Source: Bacteroides sp.
GTDB taxonomy: Bacteria; Bacteroidota; Bacteroidia; Bacteroidales; Bacteroidaceae
Length of the DNA stretch: 61,584 nucleotides
Direction: 5' to 3'
Assembly (NCBI RefSeq): GCF_029057325.1
Contig: NZ_JAICZW010000013.1
Coordinates: 1-61,584, forward strand
Shown here one piece after another: positions 18,057-27,011 of this stretch. A model generated the notes under the pieces. The model was not told where the DNA came from and did not search any database. It saw only the letters and a list, made by a program, of their open reading frames with translations. The position numbers and the translations under genes were made by a program. Every line of letters begins with the position of its first letter. Within the stretch, counting starts at the first letter, position 1.

Positions 18057-19544
18057 ATGAACCTTTTCTTAGAACTGCGCAAGCACGGGAAGCTCGCCAA
18101 CAAACGGCACCCGATGTACGAAAAGAACAAATTCGGAGAGTTCTGGATGTACTTCATGGCCATCTTCTGGGCAGGCTACCTGATATTCTTCGGCACCCTG
18201 TTCGCCTTCGGATTCGACGGCGGAGCACGGGAAGCCTACCATGTGATGAACGCCGGACTGATATTTGTCCTCGCACTGGACTTCCTGATGCGCATGCCTT
18301 TCCAAAAACTGCCCACGCAGGAGATGAAGCCCTACCTGCTGCTGCCCGTCAAACGAAACAACCTCATCGACTGCCTGCTGGTCCGCTCCGGCATGAGTAG
18401 CTTCAACCTCATCTGGCTGTTTATGTTCGTCCCCTTTGCCATCCTCACCGTCACCCGCTTCTACGGCGTGACCGGCGTACTGACCTATAGCATCGGCATC
18501 TGGCTGCTGATGGTGTTCAACAACTACTGGTACCTGCTGTGCCGCACGCTGATGGGCGAACGGCTCTGGTGGATACTCCTCCCCTTGCTGGTATATGGAG
18601 GCATTGCCGCCGCTCTGCTAATCCCCGATGACAGTCCGCTGTTCGACCTCTCCGTCGATTTGGGCGAAGGATTCATCACGGGCAACGCGCTCACCTTCCT
18701 TGGCATGCTGGCAGCCATCGCCGCTATGTGGTTCGTCAACCGTCAGGTAATGGTCCGTCTGGTTTACGACGAGGTGAACCGGGTGGAAGACACCAAGGTG
18801 AAACACGTGTCCGAATACAAGTTCCTCGACCGCTACGGCGAGATAGGCGAATACATGCGGCTGGAACTGAAGATGATGTTGCGCAACAAAGTGTGCAAAA
18901 ACGGCCTGCGGATGATTGCCATCATCACCATCGCCTTCAGCTGCCTGCTGAGCTTCACCGAGGTATATGACGGAACGGGCATGAAAGACTTCATCCTGAT
19001 TTACAACTTCATCATCTTCGGCATGCTCTTCCTCTCCACCCTGATGAGCTACGAGGGAAACTACATCGACGGACTGATGAGCCGCAAGGAGTCCATCTAC
19101 ACCCTGCTGCGTGCCAAATATACGCTGTATGGCATCGCCATCCTCATACCGCTGATTCTGATGATTCCCGCCATCGTGACGGGAAAACTCTCCGTACTGA
19201 GCTGCATCTCGTGGGCGGTGTTCGTGGTGGGCTGCGTCTATTTCTGCCTGTTCCAACTGGCTGTGTTCAACACCAAGACCGTTGACCTGAACGCCAAGAT
19301 GACCAGTCGCCAGAACATGGGAACCGGTTGGCAGAACCTCATATCGGGCGCCTCGTTCCTGGTTCCCATGTTGCTGAATGCAGTTCTGAAAGCCCTGTGG
19401 GGCGACACCGTCACCTATTGGATACTGCTCGTCATAGGCGCCCTCTTCATCCTCACCTCCCGCTTCTGGCTGAAAAACGTCTATCACCGCTTCATGAAAC
19501 GCCGCTACAAGAACATGGAGGGATTCCGTAACAGCAGACAATGA
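18057..19544 (+). CDS. DUF5687 family membrane protein, ABC permease
   Basis: This 495-residue protein has about 10-12 hydrophobic helices and ABC-2-type exporter character. The DUF5687 family in Bacteroidetes is regularly paired with an ATP-binding gene, as here (next gene, 98 bases downstream). The ATG at 18057 (MNLFLELRKHGKLANK) is preferred to an in-frame ATG 45 bases upstream, because the extra residues are polar and not family-like. The substrate is unknown. Confidence 0.82.
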   Translation: MNLFLELRKHGKLANKRHPMYEKNKFGEFWMYFMAIFWAGYLIFFGTLFAFGFDGGAREAYHVMNAGLIFVLALDFLMRMPFQKLPTQEMKPYLLLPVKRNNLIDCLLVRSGMSSFNLIWLFMFVPFAILTVTRFYGVTGVLTYSIGIWLLMVFNNYWYLLCRTLMGERLWWILLPLLVYGGIAAALLIPDDSPLFDLSVDLGEGFITGNALTFLGMLAAIAAMWFVNRQVMVRLVYDEVNRVEDTKVKHVSEYKFLDRYGEIGEYMRLELKMMLRNKVCKNGLRMIAIITIAFSCLLSFTEVYDGTGMKDFILIYNFIIFGMLFLSTLMSYEGNYIDGLMSRKESIYTLLRAKYTLYGIAILIPLILMIPAIVTGKLSVLSCISWAVFVVGCVYFCLFQLAVFNTKTVDLNAKMTSRQNMGTGWQNLISGASFLVPMLLNAVLKALWGDTVTYWILLVIGALFILTSRFWLKNVYHRFMKRRYKNMEGFRNSRQ

Positions 19545-19581
19545 GAATGAATAGATACGAGGGAACAAGGAAACAAGGAAG

Positions 19582-19632
19582 CTTGTCAACTTGTAAACTC
19601 GTAAACTGGTTAACTTGTTAACTCGTCAACTT
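19582..19632. repeat. Short tandem repeat, AACTNGTNA type
   Basis: Five or so copies of a 9-10 base unit (AACTTGTAA, AACTCGTAA, AACTGGTTA, AACTTGTTA, AACTCGTCA) lie directly before the ATPase gene. Slippage here could alter the spacing of its leader. Confidence 0.55.
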
Positions 19633-19642
19633 AATAAATAAT

Positions 19643-20425
19643 ATGATTCAGATAAACAATTTACAGAAGAACTTCGGCGACAAGAGAGCCGTAGATATAG
19701 AGAACTACACCATCCGCCGGGGCGACATGCTGGGACTGGTGGGCAACAACGGTGCCGGAAAGACCACCCTCTTCCGCCTCATCCTCGACCTGCTGCAAGC
19801 CGACCGGGGCAACGTGACCATCAACGACATCGATGTCTGCAAAAGCGAGGACTGGAAGGAGTTCACCGGCGCCTTTATTGACGACGGCTTCCTGATAGAC
19901 TACCTCACCCCCGAAGAGTATTTCTATTTCATCGGCCGGATGTACGGACTGAAGAAGGAAGAGGTGGACGAACGCCTGCTCCCCTTCGAGCGCTTCATGA
20001 ACGGCGAGGTGCTGGGACAGAAGAAGTACATCCGCAACTACTCTGCCGGAAACAAGCAGAAGATAGGCATCATCTCCGCCATGCTCCACCACCCGCAATT
20101 GCTGATACTGGACGAACCGTTCAACTTCCTCGACCCCAGTTCGCAATCGGTCATCAAGCACCTGCTGAAGAGGTACAACGAAGAGCATAACGCCACCGTC
20201 ATCATCTCCAGTCACAACCTGAACCACACGGTGGACGTATGCCCGCGCATCGCCTTGCTGGAGAACGGTGTCATCATCCGCGACATCCGTAACGAACACA
20301 ATTCGGCCGAAAAAGAGCTGGAAGCCTACTTCAATGTCTCCGTAGAAGAAGAGATAAAGGAAGAGGAGACACAGGAAGAAGAGAGAATGGAAGAAGAAAA
20401 CCAAGACGGAAAGCAAACCCTGTAA
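19643..20425 (+). CDS. ABC transporter ATP-binding protein
   Basis: This 260-residue ABC ATPase has Walker A GNNGAGKTT near residue 35, a YSAGNKQKIG signature in place of LSGGQ, Walker B LLILDEPFNFLDP and the H-loop SSHNLNH. It presumably powers the DUF5687 permease upstream. The last ~30 residues form an unusually glutamate-rich tail with no known role. It ends five bases before the next start. Confidence 0.9.
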   Translation: MIQINNLQKNFGDKRAVDIENYTIRRGDMLGLVGNNGAGKTTLFRLILDLLQADRGNVTINDIDVCKSEDWKEFTGAFIDDGFLIDYLTPEEYFYFIGRMYGLKKEEVDERLLPFERFMNGEVLGQKKYIRNYSAGNKQKIGIISAMLHHPQLLILDEPFNFLDPSSQSVIKHLLKRYNEEHNATVIISSHNLNHTVDVCPRIALLENGVIIRDIRNEHNSAEKELEAYFNVSVEEEIKEEETQEEERMEEENQDGKQTL

Positions 20426-20429
20426 GCAC

Positions 20430-20942
20430 ATGAAACGAGCCCTTTCTTACGGCGTTATCCTTGCCGGCATCTTAATCGGCCTAAGCTCCTGCCGGACTTC
20501 CGCTCCGCGCCTCGACTACAAAGCACTGGCGCAAGCATCCATCCGTCTGGGAACAGACATCGACCTGCACGACAACCACAAGCTCTACATCGAATCTTCC
20601 GAATGGATAGGTGTCCCCTACCGCGCCGGTGGCGACACCAAACGCGGCACGGACTGTTCGGGCTTAGTGTCACAACTATATAAGAAAGTCTATCACACCC
20701 GATTGTCACGAAGCACGGACGGGCAGCTGAAAGAGACCCGGAAAATCTCACGCAGTGTTCTGCGCGAAGGCGACTTGGTATTCTTCACCAGCCGAAACTC
20801 CCGCAAGAGGGTGGGACACGTAGGCATCTACCTGAAAGACGGCAAGTTTATTCACGCCAGCAGCACCCGTGGAGTCATCGTCAGCAGCCTTAAGGAAAAA
20901 TACTATGCCGACCATTGGCTTTGCGGAGGAAGAGTGAAATAA
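20430..20942 (+). CDS. NlpC/P60 peptidoglycan hydrolase, lipoprotein
   Basis: This 170-residue C40 peptidase has a lipoprotein signal ending in the lipobox LSSC. The catalytic Cys is in TDCSGLVSQ, the first His in RVGHVGIYL and the second His in KFIHASS. It is expected to cleave the D-Glu to meso-diaminopimelate bond of wall peptides from the outer or inner membrane surface. It starts five bases after the ABC ATPase, so it is probably in that operon, and it ends at a strong terminator. Confidence 0.92.
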   Translation: MKRALSYGVILAGILIGLSSCRTSAPRLDYKALAQASIRLGTDIDLHDNHKLYIESSEWIGVPYRAGGDTKRGTDCSGLVSQLYKKVYHTRLSRSTDGQLKETRKISRSVLREGDLVFFTSRNSRKRVGHVGIYLKDGKFIHASSTRGVIVSSLKEKYYADHWLCGGRVK

Positions 20943-20943
20943 A

Positions 20944-20990
20944 AAAGAGAGGGATGCAACCAATCAAAGTTGCATCCCTCTTTCTTTCTC
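20944..20990 (+). terminator. Terminator shared by NlpC and rpmA
   Basis: AGAGGGATGCAAC pairs perfectly with GTTGCATCCCTCT over 13 bases, flanked by A and T/C runs, between convergent genes. Confidence 0.85.
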
Positions 20991-21012
20991 TTATTATTTC
21001 TTGTTCGGAAAC

Positions 21013-21282
21013 TTACGCTTCTGCACTTTCAGCAGGAATAACAGATACATAACGTCTGTCTTCTCTACCAACTTTGAACTGTACAGTCCCATCTACTAAA
21101 GCGAAAAGAGTGTGGTCCTTACCCATACCGATGTTGTTGCCCGGGTGGAATTCAGTACCTCTTTGACGAACGATGATGTTACCTGCCTTGCAAGCTTCGC
21201 CACCAAATATCTTAACGCCTAATCTCTTACTCTGTGATTCGCGGCCGTTCTTAGAACTACCGACACCTTTTTTATGTGCCAT
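21013..21282 (-). CDS. rpmA: 50S ribosomal protein L27
   Basis: This 89-residue protein begins [20 protein letters not shown] and contains [15 protein letters not shown], the standard L27 sequence. It sits near the peptidyl transferase centre of the large subunit. It is co-transcribed with rplU 22 bases upstream, the usual bacterial pairing. Confidence 0.98.
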   Translation of the reverse strand: MAHKKGVGSSKNGRESQSKRLGVKIFGGEACKAGNIIVRQRGTEFHPGNNIGMGKDHTLFALVDGTVQFKVGREDRRYVSVIPAESAEA

Positions 21283-21304
21283 TTCTTCTTACTGTTTTAA
21301 TTGA

Positions 21305-21622
21305 TTAAGCTACTACTTCTGTGATTGTTAACTCTGTGAATTGTTGACGATGACCGTTCAACTTGCGATAACCTTTTCTTCTTTTCTTGTGGAAGATAAG
21401 AACCTTTTCGCCTTTTACCAGCGGTGATACTACCTGGCAAACAACCTTTGCACCTTCTACGGTGGGAGCGCCTACTGTGATAGCACCTTCTTTGTCCACT
21501 AAAAGAACCTTTTCAAATTCTACTGTCGCACCATTTTCTACATTCTGGATGTGGTGTACAAACAGCTTCTTGCCAGCTTCTGCCTTAAATTGCTGACCGT
21601 TGATTTCTACAATTGCGTACAT
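21305..21622 (-). CDS. rplU: 50S ribosomal protein L21
   Basis: This 105-residue protein begins [19 protein letters not shown] and contains [21 protein letters not shown], the conserved RNA-binding C-terminus of L21. It is the first gene of the rplU-rpmA operon. A -7 box lies at 21714-21721, about 90 bases upstream, as is common for ribosomal genes with long leaders. Confidence 0.98.
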   Translation of the reverse strand: MYAIVEINGQQFKAEAGKKLFVHHIQNVENGATVEFEKVLLVDKEGAITVGAPTVEGAKVVCQVVSPLVKGEKVLIFHKKRRKGYRKLNGHRQQFTELTITEVVA

Positions 21623-21713
21623 TTCTTATATATAATGTATAAGTTAGCTCCGTCGGGTGGTCTCTAATCACTTAGAAAACACTTCATCAGACCCGGTGCG
21701 GAATAATCGGGCA

Positions 21714-21721
21714 CAAAAGTA
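21714..21721 (-). promoter_or_regulatory. -7 box for rplU-rpmA
   Basis: The minus strand reads TACTTTTG, matching TAnnTTTG, 92 bases before the rplU start. Confidence 0.45.
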
Positions 21722-21786
21722 CTTCTTTTATTTCGAACGGACAAATGTTCCTATGCTTTTTTTTCTTTCTACGACCACGGCACTTT

Positions 21787-21918
21787 CATTTAAAGGAGTT
21801 AAAAGGAGTTATTCGGGAGTAATCACTCCGCTTCGCTCCGTTAGGAGTTAAAAGCCAATAGTCTATCTTATACAAGGCTGAGTATCGGCCGATACCTCCC
21901 GAATAATTCCTTTAAATG
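21787..21918. repeat. GGAGTTA palindromic repeat, copy 1
   Basis: The left arm (21787-21818) and right arm (21897-21918) are complementary over about 22 bases. The left arm carries an extra 10-base AAAAGGAGTT duplication. The loop includes GTTAAAAGCCAATAG and GAGTATCGGCCGATACCTCC, both shared with the copy at 40858. Confidence 0.75.
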
Positions 21919-21959
21919 CATAAGCCGCGATATACGCAAATCATCGAGAATCACAAAGC

Positions 21960-22085
21960 GTGGCTTCCACAACGTGGAACTGTGGCTACCAAAGCGTGGA
22001 ATTGTGGCTTCCACCGCCCGGAAGCCTGACTACCAAAACCTGAAAGTCAGACTTCCAAACCATGGTAGCGATATTGGTAGTCACA
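21960..22085. repeat. Degenerate 22-bp tandem repeats
   Basis: About five contiguous units of 22-23 bases, each built like GTGGCTTCCACAACGTGGAACT with an internal TTCCA...TGGAA palindrome, decay in sequence from left to right. There are no unique spacers, so this is not a CRISPR array. It directly abuts the 3' end of the DUF3667 gene. Confidence 0.6.
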
Positions 22086-22093
22086 TTTCTCTG

Positions 22094-23380
22094 TTACACC
22101 GTATATTTCAATACGTAGATGCCTGCCAGCATCAGCATAATGACAAGAAAAGCAAAGGCGATGATCAGCACAAGGCTATAAACCAGCATGAGGATGGTGT
22201 GCCAAAAGCTTCGCCACCAGGTGTAGCGGTACAATTGCTTGTAGTCCCAACAGAACAGGGCGAGTATCATCCATAAGGGCAGTTCGTACAGGTCGTCCAC
22301 CTCGGCGTAGCCGTTGAAGGGCAGCACGACAATGCTCAGCAGAAGTATCTGGCAGGCGATGTAGGCCTGTATGAAGAGGTGCTCCGTGGTGTTGTAGTTC
22401 CGCTTGCGCTTCCTGCGGTAAAAAGCCAGTTGGGTGGCAAGGGCGAACAGAGGCAGGCTGGCGATGATGCGGAACGCCTTGTTGCCGTGCGCCCAACTCT
22501 TCAGCAAGTCCCATACTTTTTGGAGGAAAGGGGAGTTTTGAAAGAACTTTTCTCACTTCTTCCCCATTTCCGAAGAGTCTTTGACGAACTTATCAATGGG
22601 GCCGTCATCAATGGGACCCGGTCCGACCATCCGCATAACAGAGGTGTACTCGTCCTTTTCGTCCAATCCGTCCTTATAGTCCTCCAAGATTTCCATTCCG
22701 GCAGCGATACTTTCCTTTTCCTTCGGGTCATCGGTCTGCTCCAACTTTCGGTTGAGTTTCTTTTGGGTGATGACGATTTCTTCTTGTTCGGTCTGTGCCT
22801 GCTTTTCACCGAGGCGCAGGGCTTCCGGATCCACCAGTTGCACGGTCATGATGTAGAGGGCGGCAAGGATGAAGAGAGTCTGGAACGGGCGGAAATACCT
22901 TGCGCGCTTGCCGCCGATGTAGTCTGCCATCATGTAGCCCGGGCGGTAAAGCAGCTCCAGCAGGGTGCGTCCGAAACCGTGGTCAATGTTGAAGAAACCG
23001 CCGGCGATGTTTGTCAACGCATTGCTCAACCGGAAGCGGGACGTGTGGCGGCTCTGTCCGCAGCGGCTGCAATAGTTGCCGGTATAGGTGGTGCCGCAAT
23101 TCAGACAGGTGCAGGTTCCGCTGTCGGCGGGTGGAACCTTTCCCCCTTGTATCAGCCTGATGCGGAAGGCGCGCAAGCGCACGGCGCACGGATGCCATGC
23201 GGGCTCAATGAAGGCTTTCACCTTGTCGGGTAGCATCCTCCTTTTTTGCAGGATGCCCCACAATGCCAGTACGAAAAAGGGCTTGAAGACATAGACATCG
23301 CTTCCCTCCACGTAGGAAAGCCCAAGCAGAGGCAAGAGGATCAGGAGCTGCCAGACGCTTATCAGTCTCTTTTTCCGCAA
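22094..23380 (-). pseudogene. DUF3667 membrane protein with in-frame TGA
   Basis: One continuous reading frame of 428 codons is interrupted only by TGA at codon 276 (22553-22555). The first part has a zinc ribbon (CLNCGTTYTGNYCSRCG, about residues 92-108), a conserved segment NIDHGFGRTLLELLYRPGYM, a hydrophobic helix and a charged helix. After the TGA the frame continues without shift as EKFFQNSPFLQKVW and then three or four membrane helices. This is the normal DUF3667 architecture, so the stop is a point nonsense mutation (or a sequencing error), not a frameshift. Translation could in principle restart downstream, but the two halves are annotated here as one broken gene. It overlaps the HAD gene upstream by 19 bases. 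Confidence 0.8.
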
Positions 23381-24051
23381 AACGGTGGAGGGGACGGGAG
23401 CCGATAAAGCGGCAGTCCCGGAAGTTCTTCCAAAGTGTCTGATATCAGGAGGTGCGGATAGGCGGCAAGCTCTTCACGGGTAGTCACGCCGTGGGTGATG
23501 CCAGCAAAGTCCACTCCGGCCGCCTGTGCCGTTTCCGCATCCACGGTGCTGTCACCTATATATAAGGTAGAGGCTTTGTCGGCATGCAGTTGCCCGATGG
23601 CGAAGAGCAGCCCTTCGGGCGACGGTTTGGCGGCTTTCACGTCCTCGCCGCCCACGATGATGTCGATGAAGCCTTCGGGAAAATGCCGGTCAAGCAGTTC
23701 ACGGATGCGATAGCGGTATTTGGTGGAAATGATGCCGATGCGTGCGCCCGACGCTTTCAGCGCCGTCAGCACGGCTTCCGTTTCGGGAAACAGGAAGGTG
23801 TTGACCGTCATGTGCGTATCCGCCTCTTTCACGTAGGCTGCCTTGAAGTCGGCAAGCCGGCAGGCATCGGTCACTCCCGTCAGCAGGGAGAAGGACTCTT
23901 CCAATGTCTTGCCGATGGTACGTTTTATCTGTTCATCCGTCACTTCCGTATATCCGTTGAGGGTCAGTACATTCCGGAAGCAGAGGACGATGCCCCGAGA
24001 GGAGTCGGCAAGGGTGTAATCGAAGTCGAAAAGATAGGTTATGTAGCTCAT
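23362..24051 (-). CDS. HAD family hydrolase
   Basis: This 229-residue phosphatase has the HAD motifs in order: LFDFDYTLADSS, ISTKY, the Lys in AAKPSPEG and the Asp pair in YIGDSTVDAETA. It resembles phosphoglycolate phosphatase/beta-phosphoglucomutase-type enzymes; the substrate is not clear. I start at ATG 24051 (MSYITYLFDFDYTL) rather than 30 bases earlier because the catalytic Asp is normally near residue 10. A -7 box (TATCTTTG on the minus strand, 24068-24075) lies just upstream, inside the longer frame. Confidence 0.88.
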   Translation of the reverse strand: MSYITYLFDFDYTLADSSRGIVLCFRNVLTLNGYTEVTDEQIKRTIGKTLEESFSLLTGVTDACRLADFKAAYVKEADTHMTVNTFLFPETEAVLTALKASGARIGIISTKYRYRIRELLDRHFPEGFIDIIVGGEDVKAAKPSPEGLLFAIGQLHADKASTLYIGDSTVDAETAQAAGVDFAGITHGVTTREELAAYPHLLISDTLEELPGLPLYRLPSPPPFCGKRD

Positions 24052-24427
24052 TATCGCTTTTTGGCGGCAAAGATACAACAAAGAAGCGAAAGTGAATGCG
24101 AAATGGGGAAAGAATGTTGTCTGTTAGCGATTTAACAGTATTTGCCAAGATGTTACAATACCATCAAATGCCAATGAAAAGCCAAGAAATGACAAAGTTT
24201 CGTTACTATACCATTACTTTGATTCTTGATTTCAATGGAGTATATTGGTTGCTGTAACTGATTGAATAGCAATGTTTGTTAAGCGATTGCAGTTGCAAAT
24301 ATAGGAAAATTTCTCATATCTTCGTTCCTGTTTCGCTTCGGCTGATTCTTTTGCACCGATACGCTGTGTTTTGCCTATCGTCACTCAACTCTACAAGTAA
24401 TAATTTCGCAAACAAAAAAGTAGAGTT
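24052..24427. other. Gap at the left border of the island
   Basis: It contains the HAD promoter box at 24068-24075 and otherwise A+T-rich non-coding sequence with no gene that I can support. It marks the change from G+C-rich core genes to the A+T-rich island. I looked for a direct repeat matching 37644-38035 and found only the 12-base GCGGCAAAGATA, which is part of promoter-like sequence and not a convincing attachment site. Confidence 0.5.
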
Positions 24428-25663
24428 ATGAGCAGAAGCACTTTCAGAGTATTATTCTATCTCAAACGCAATGCCCCGAAAAAGAACGGGCTTGTGCCTG
24501 TGATGTGCCGCATCACCGTAAACGGCAAGATTTCCCAATTCAGTTGCAAACTGGATGTAGAGGAAAAGTTATGGAATGTCAGTCTCGGCAGAATGTCGGG
24601 AAGAAGCATTGTTGCACAAGAAACCAACCGAATGTTGGATAAAATCAGAATAGGCATCAACAAGGTTTATCAAGAAATTATGGATAGGGATGGTTATGTG
24701 TCTGCAGAGAAGGTCAGAAATGCTTTCTTGGGTATGGGACAAAACCATAAAACCCTGCTTGCTGTATTTCGACAGCACAATGAAGATTACGCCAGACAAG
24801 TGGGCAAGATGAAAAGCCAACGCAGTTATTGGAAGTATTGCACCGTTTACGACCATTTGGAAGAATTCATCAAGCATCGCTACAAGGTAAGCGATATTGC
24901 CTTGCGTGAGCTGTCCCCGGCATTCATCACCGACTTCGAGTTGTTCCTCCGTACTGAGAAGAATCATTGCACCAATACCGTATGGTCGTATATGATGCCG
25001 TTCCGCAGTATTATATATACAGCCATCAACAACGGTTGGTTACAACGCGACCCGTTTTATGCTTATCGTATTACAAAGGAAGAAACCAAAAGAGGATTCT
25101 TAACCAAAGAAGAAATCACGATGCTTATCAACGGAACATTCAAGAAGAAAAGTTACGAACTGATTAGAGACCTTTTCATTTTCTGTTGTTTCAGCGGATT
25201 GAGTTGGAGGGATATGTATAATCTCACAACCGACAATTTACAAACATCATTCGATGGGCATTTATGGATTAAGACCAATCGACAAAAGACGGGAACGGAA
25301 ACCAATATCCGATTGCTCGACACTGCCAAACATATCATCGAGAAGTATCAAAGTCTGGCGGAAGGCAATAAATTGTTGCCTGTACCCTGTTATGCCAATT
25401 GCCGACATGGGATAAAGGCTGTGGCTAAACTATGCGGAATTCAAAAGAACGTCTGTTGGCATCAAAGCAGGCATTCATACGCCACGACCATTTGCTTATC
25501 CAATGGAGTGCCCATTGAAACGCTATCCAAATTGATGGGGCATACAAGCATACGAAGCACTCAAATTTATGCAAAGATTACAGCCGAGAAGGTAAGCAAT
25601 GATATTGAGAATCTATCCAAGCAAATAGAATCGCTGGAGACTTTTATTTGTAAAGCCATTTAA
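24428..25663 (+). CDS. Tyrosine site-specific integrase
   Basis: This is a 411-residue recombinase of the Bacteroidetes phage_int_SAM_5 type. The N-terminal Arm-binding domain begins STFRVLFYLKRNAPKKNG. The catalytic domain has the first Arg near FSGLSWRDMY, the HQSRHSYATT box (His-x-x-Arg) and the nucleophilic Tyr in TSIRSTQIYAKI. It is at the left end of the A+T-rich segment and is likely to have integrated it. No tRNA gene lies at either end. Confidence 0.92.
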   Translation: MSRSTFRVLFYLKRNAPKKNGLVPVMCRITVNGKISQFSCKLDVEEKLWNVSLGRMSGRSIVAQETNRMLDKIRIGINKVYQEIMDRDGYVSAEKVRNAFLGMGQNHKTLLAVFRQHNEDYARQVGKMKSQRSYWKYCTVYDHLEEFIKHRYKVSDIALRELSPAFITDFELFLRTEKNHCTNTVWSYMMPFRSIIYTAINNGWLQRDPFYAYRITKEETKRGFLTKEEITMLINGTFKKKSYELIRDLFIFCCFSGLSWRDMYNLTTDNLQTSFDGHLWIKTNRQKTGTETNIRLLDTAKHIIEKYQSLAEGNKLLPVPCYANCRHGIKAVAKLCGIQKNVCWHQSRHSYATTICLSNGVPIETLSKLMGHTSIRSTQIYAKITAEKVSNDIENLSKQIESLETFICKAI

Positions 25664-25685
25664 CAACCTCTAAAACCAAGAAACG

Positions 25686-26084
25686 ATGAAACAAGAAAGA
25701 AACATCATAACAATGGGTGAATATGGAAGAATCCATTTCCCGAGCACAACGAACAATGACATTTGGATGAACACAAATGAATTGATTGAGCTGTTCGGTA
25801 TCAAATATTCGATTTTAAGAGGTAATATCAAAGCCATATACAAAAGCGGAATCCTTGATGAATGTGAGGTACAAAGATGTATCAAATTATCCAATGGAAT
25901 AAGCATAGATGTTTATGCACTCCTGATGATTGTTGCTCTATCTTTTCGACTAAATACATTGGGAGCATACAAGGTTAGAGAGTGTGTAATGAACAAACTC
26001 GCAACCAAGCCAAGAAACGGCGTACTGTTTTTGAATGTGCATACGCACGAATGTATGAATGAAAATAAGTATGGACATAACTAA
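25686..26084 (+). CDS. RhuM-like / element-associated DNA-binding protein
   Basis: This 132-residue protein follows the integrase by 22 bases. The central part (DIWMNTNELIELFGI, then NIKAIYKSGILDE, then AYKVRECVMNKL) resembles the N-terminal domain of the RhuM family, which looks like a winged-helix DNA-binding fold. Small proteins like this commonly accompany integrases in Bacteroides elements and may act as excision or control factors, but that role is inferred. Confidence 0.55.
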   Translation: MKQERNIITMGEYGRIHFPSTTNNDIWMNTNELIELFGIKYSILRGNIKAIYKSGILDECEVQRCIKLSNGISIDVYALLMIVALSFRLNTLGAYKVRECVMNKLATKPRNGVLFLNVHTHECMNENKYGHN

Positions 26085-26297
26085 ATGCGTATAGATGTGG
26101 GTATGATGCTACATTCAAATGTACCCATGTATGAAATTCCCATCATACGTTCATTCCTCTATGGTTACAAAGGTATGTGCGAACACCTTATGAAATCTGC
26201 AAGTTCAAGCGGCAAGCCGTTTTCGGAACAATCTTCCTCTCATACTTCGAATGTATTGATCCGAAAAAACTTGCATATTTCAAGGTCGCACAGGTAA
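26085..26297 (+). pseudogene. Possible decayed element gene
   Basis: A 70-codon frame starts one base after the RhuM-like stop, but it may not be real. Across 26137-26309 another frame reads a more protein-like sequence (including YEICKFKRQAVFGTIF and KKLAYFKVAQVKYP) that ends at a TAG. Directly after, in a third frame, comes PIEEMTDRWETGNSDG. Together these look like one gene broken by frameshifts. No function can be assigned. Confidence 0.3.
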
Positions 26298-26345
26298 AGT
26301 ACCCATAGAGGAGATGACCGACCGATGGGAAACAGGAAACTCAGA

Positions 26346-26388
26346 CGGATAGTAGAGCATAGATAGCTCTGCTATCCGTTTCTTTTTT
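26346..26388 (+). terminator. Terminator before the restriction operon
   Basis: CGGATAGTAGAGC pairs with GCTCTGCTATCCG with one mismatch, followed by TTTCTTTTTT. It would end transcripts from the integrase side. Confidence 0.75.
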
Positions 26389-26612
26389 AGAAGGAAGAAT
26401 CCCTCCCTCAAAGAAACAGCAATTCTATGTTTGCCACAGACCGGTCGGCTTGCTGTCCTGCTGGCTATACGGCAGGCACACATGCGGGCTGTATAGCTTT
26501 ATTGCCCACAAACTTGACAACCGCCATATTGCTTACCTATGTTATGGCAGTCCCAATTACAAGCCAAGAGTTGAAACTTTAGACTTGTATTCTTCTGGAC
26601 ACAGCAAGGTAT

Positions 26613-26695
26613 GTTTTGAGTAACTCAAAACCTTTCGGGTTACTCCCGAAAACCTTGCCGCATTCTGCGAACTTATCCCTCCGAAGTCGGGATAA
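26613..26695. promoter_or_regulatory. Three consecutive hairpins upstream of hsd operon
   Basis: GTTTTGAGT/ACTCAAAAC (26613-26631), TTTCGGG/CCCGAAA (26633-26651) and TTATCCC/GGGATAA (26673-26695) follow in close succession without a coding frame. Such clusters occur near transfer origins and in regulated leaders, but I cannot tell which applies here. Confidence 0.4.
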
Positions 26696-26750
26696 TTAGT
26701 AAGTTGGGAATTTTTCTTGGCTATTATTCTTTTATTCCCGATAAAATAAA

Positions 26751-26758
26751 TACCTTTG
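26751..26758 (+). promoter_or_regulatory. -7 box for the XRE-hsd operon
   Basis: TACCTTTG, matching TAnnTTTG, lies 26 bases before the XRE start at 26784. Confidence 0.5.
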
Positions 26759-26783
26759 CGTTAAATTCAATAGATTGATTATA

Positions 26784-26981
26784 ATGGAGGATATAAATCG
26801 TCTTAAAATAGTGCTTGTCGAAAAGAAGAAAACAGGCAAATGGTTGGCAGAACAATTAGGTAAAAATCCGTCAACTGTATCTAAATGGTGTTCCAATGTG
26901 GCACAACCTGATTTGGCAACATTAGTAAAGATTGCGACCTTATTGGAGGTTGATGTGCAGAATTTGATAAATAAAGCGTAA
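26784..26981 (+). CDS. Small XRE/Cro-type regulator
   Basis: This 65-residue single helix-turn-helix protein contains GKWLAEQLGKNPSTVSKWCS, a standard HTH_3 motif. It lies 30 bases upstream of hsdM, directly after the promoter box, so it is probably the controller of the restriction operon, delaying nuclease expression on entry to a new host. A TTG nine bases upstream is also possible, but ATG 26784 is preferred. Confidence 0.85.
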   Translation: MEDINRLKIVLVEKKKTGKWLAEQLGKNPSTVSKWCSNVAQPDLATLVKIATLLEVDVQNLINKA

Positions 26982-27011
26982 CTCTACCATAAGTATAAAT
27001 CGAAAGTTTTT

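Noticed and set aside
21960..22085. Possible CRISPR array
   Set aside because: Repeat units are contiguous and degenerate with no unique spacers, and no cas gene is present.
22553..22555. TGA as selenocysteine codon
   Set aside because: The position is between Lys and Glu in a linker, no redox motif is nearby, and I see no selenocysteine insertion element following it.
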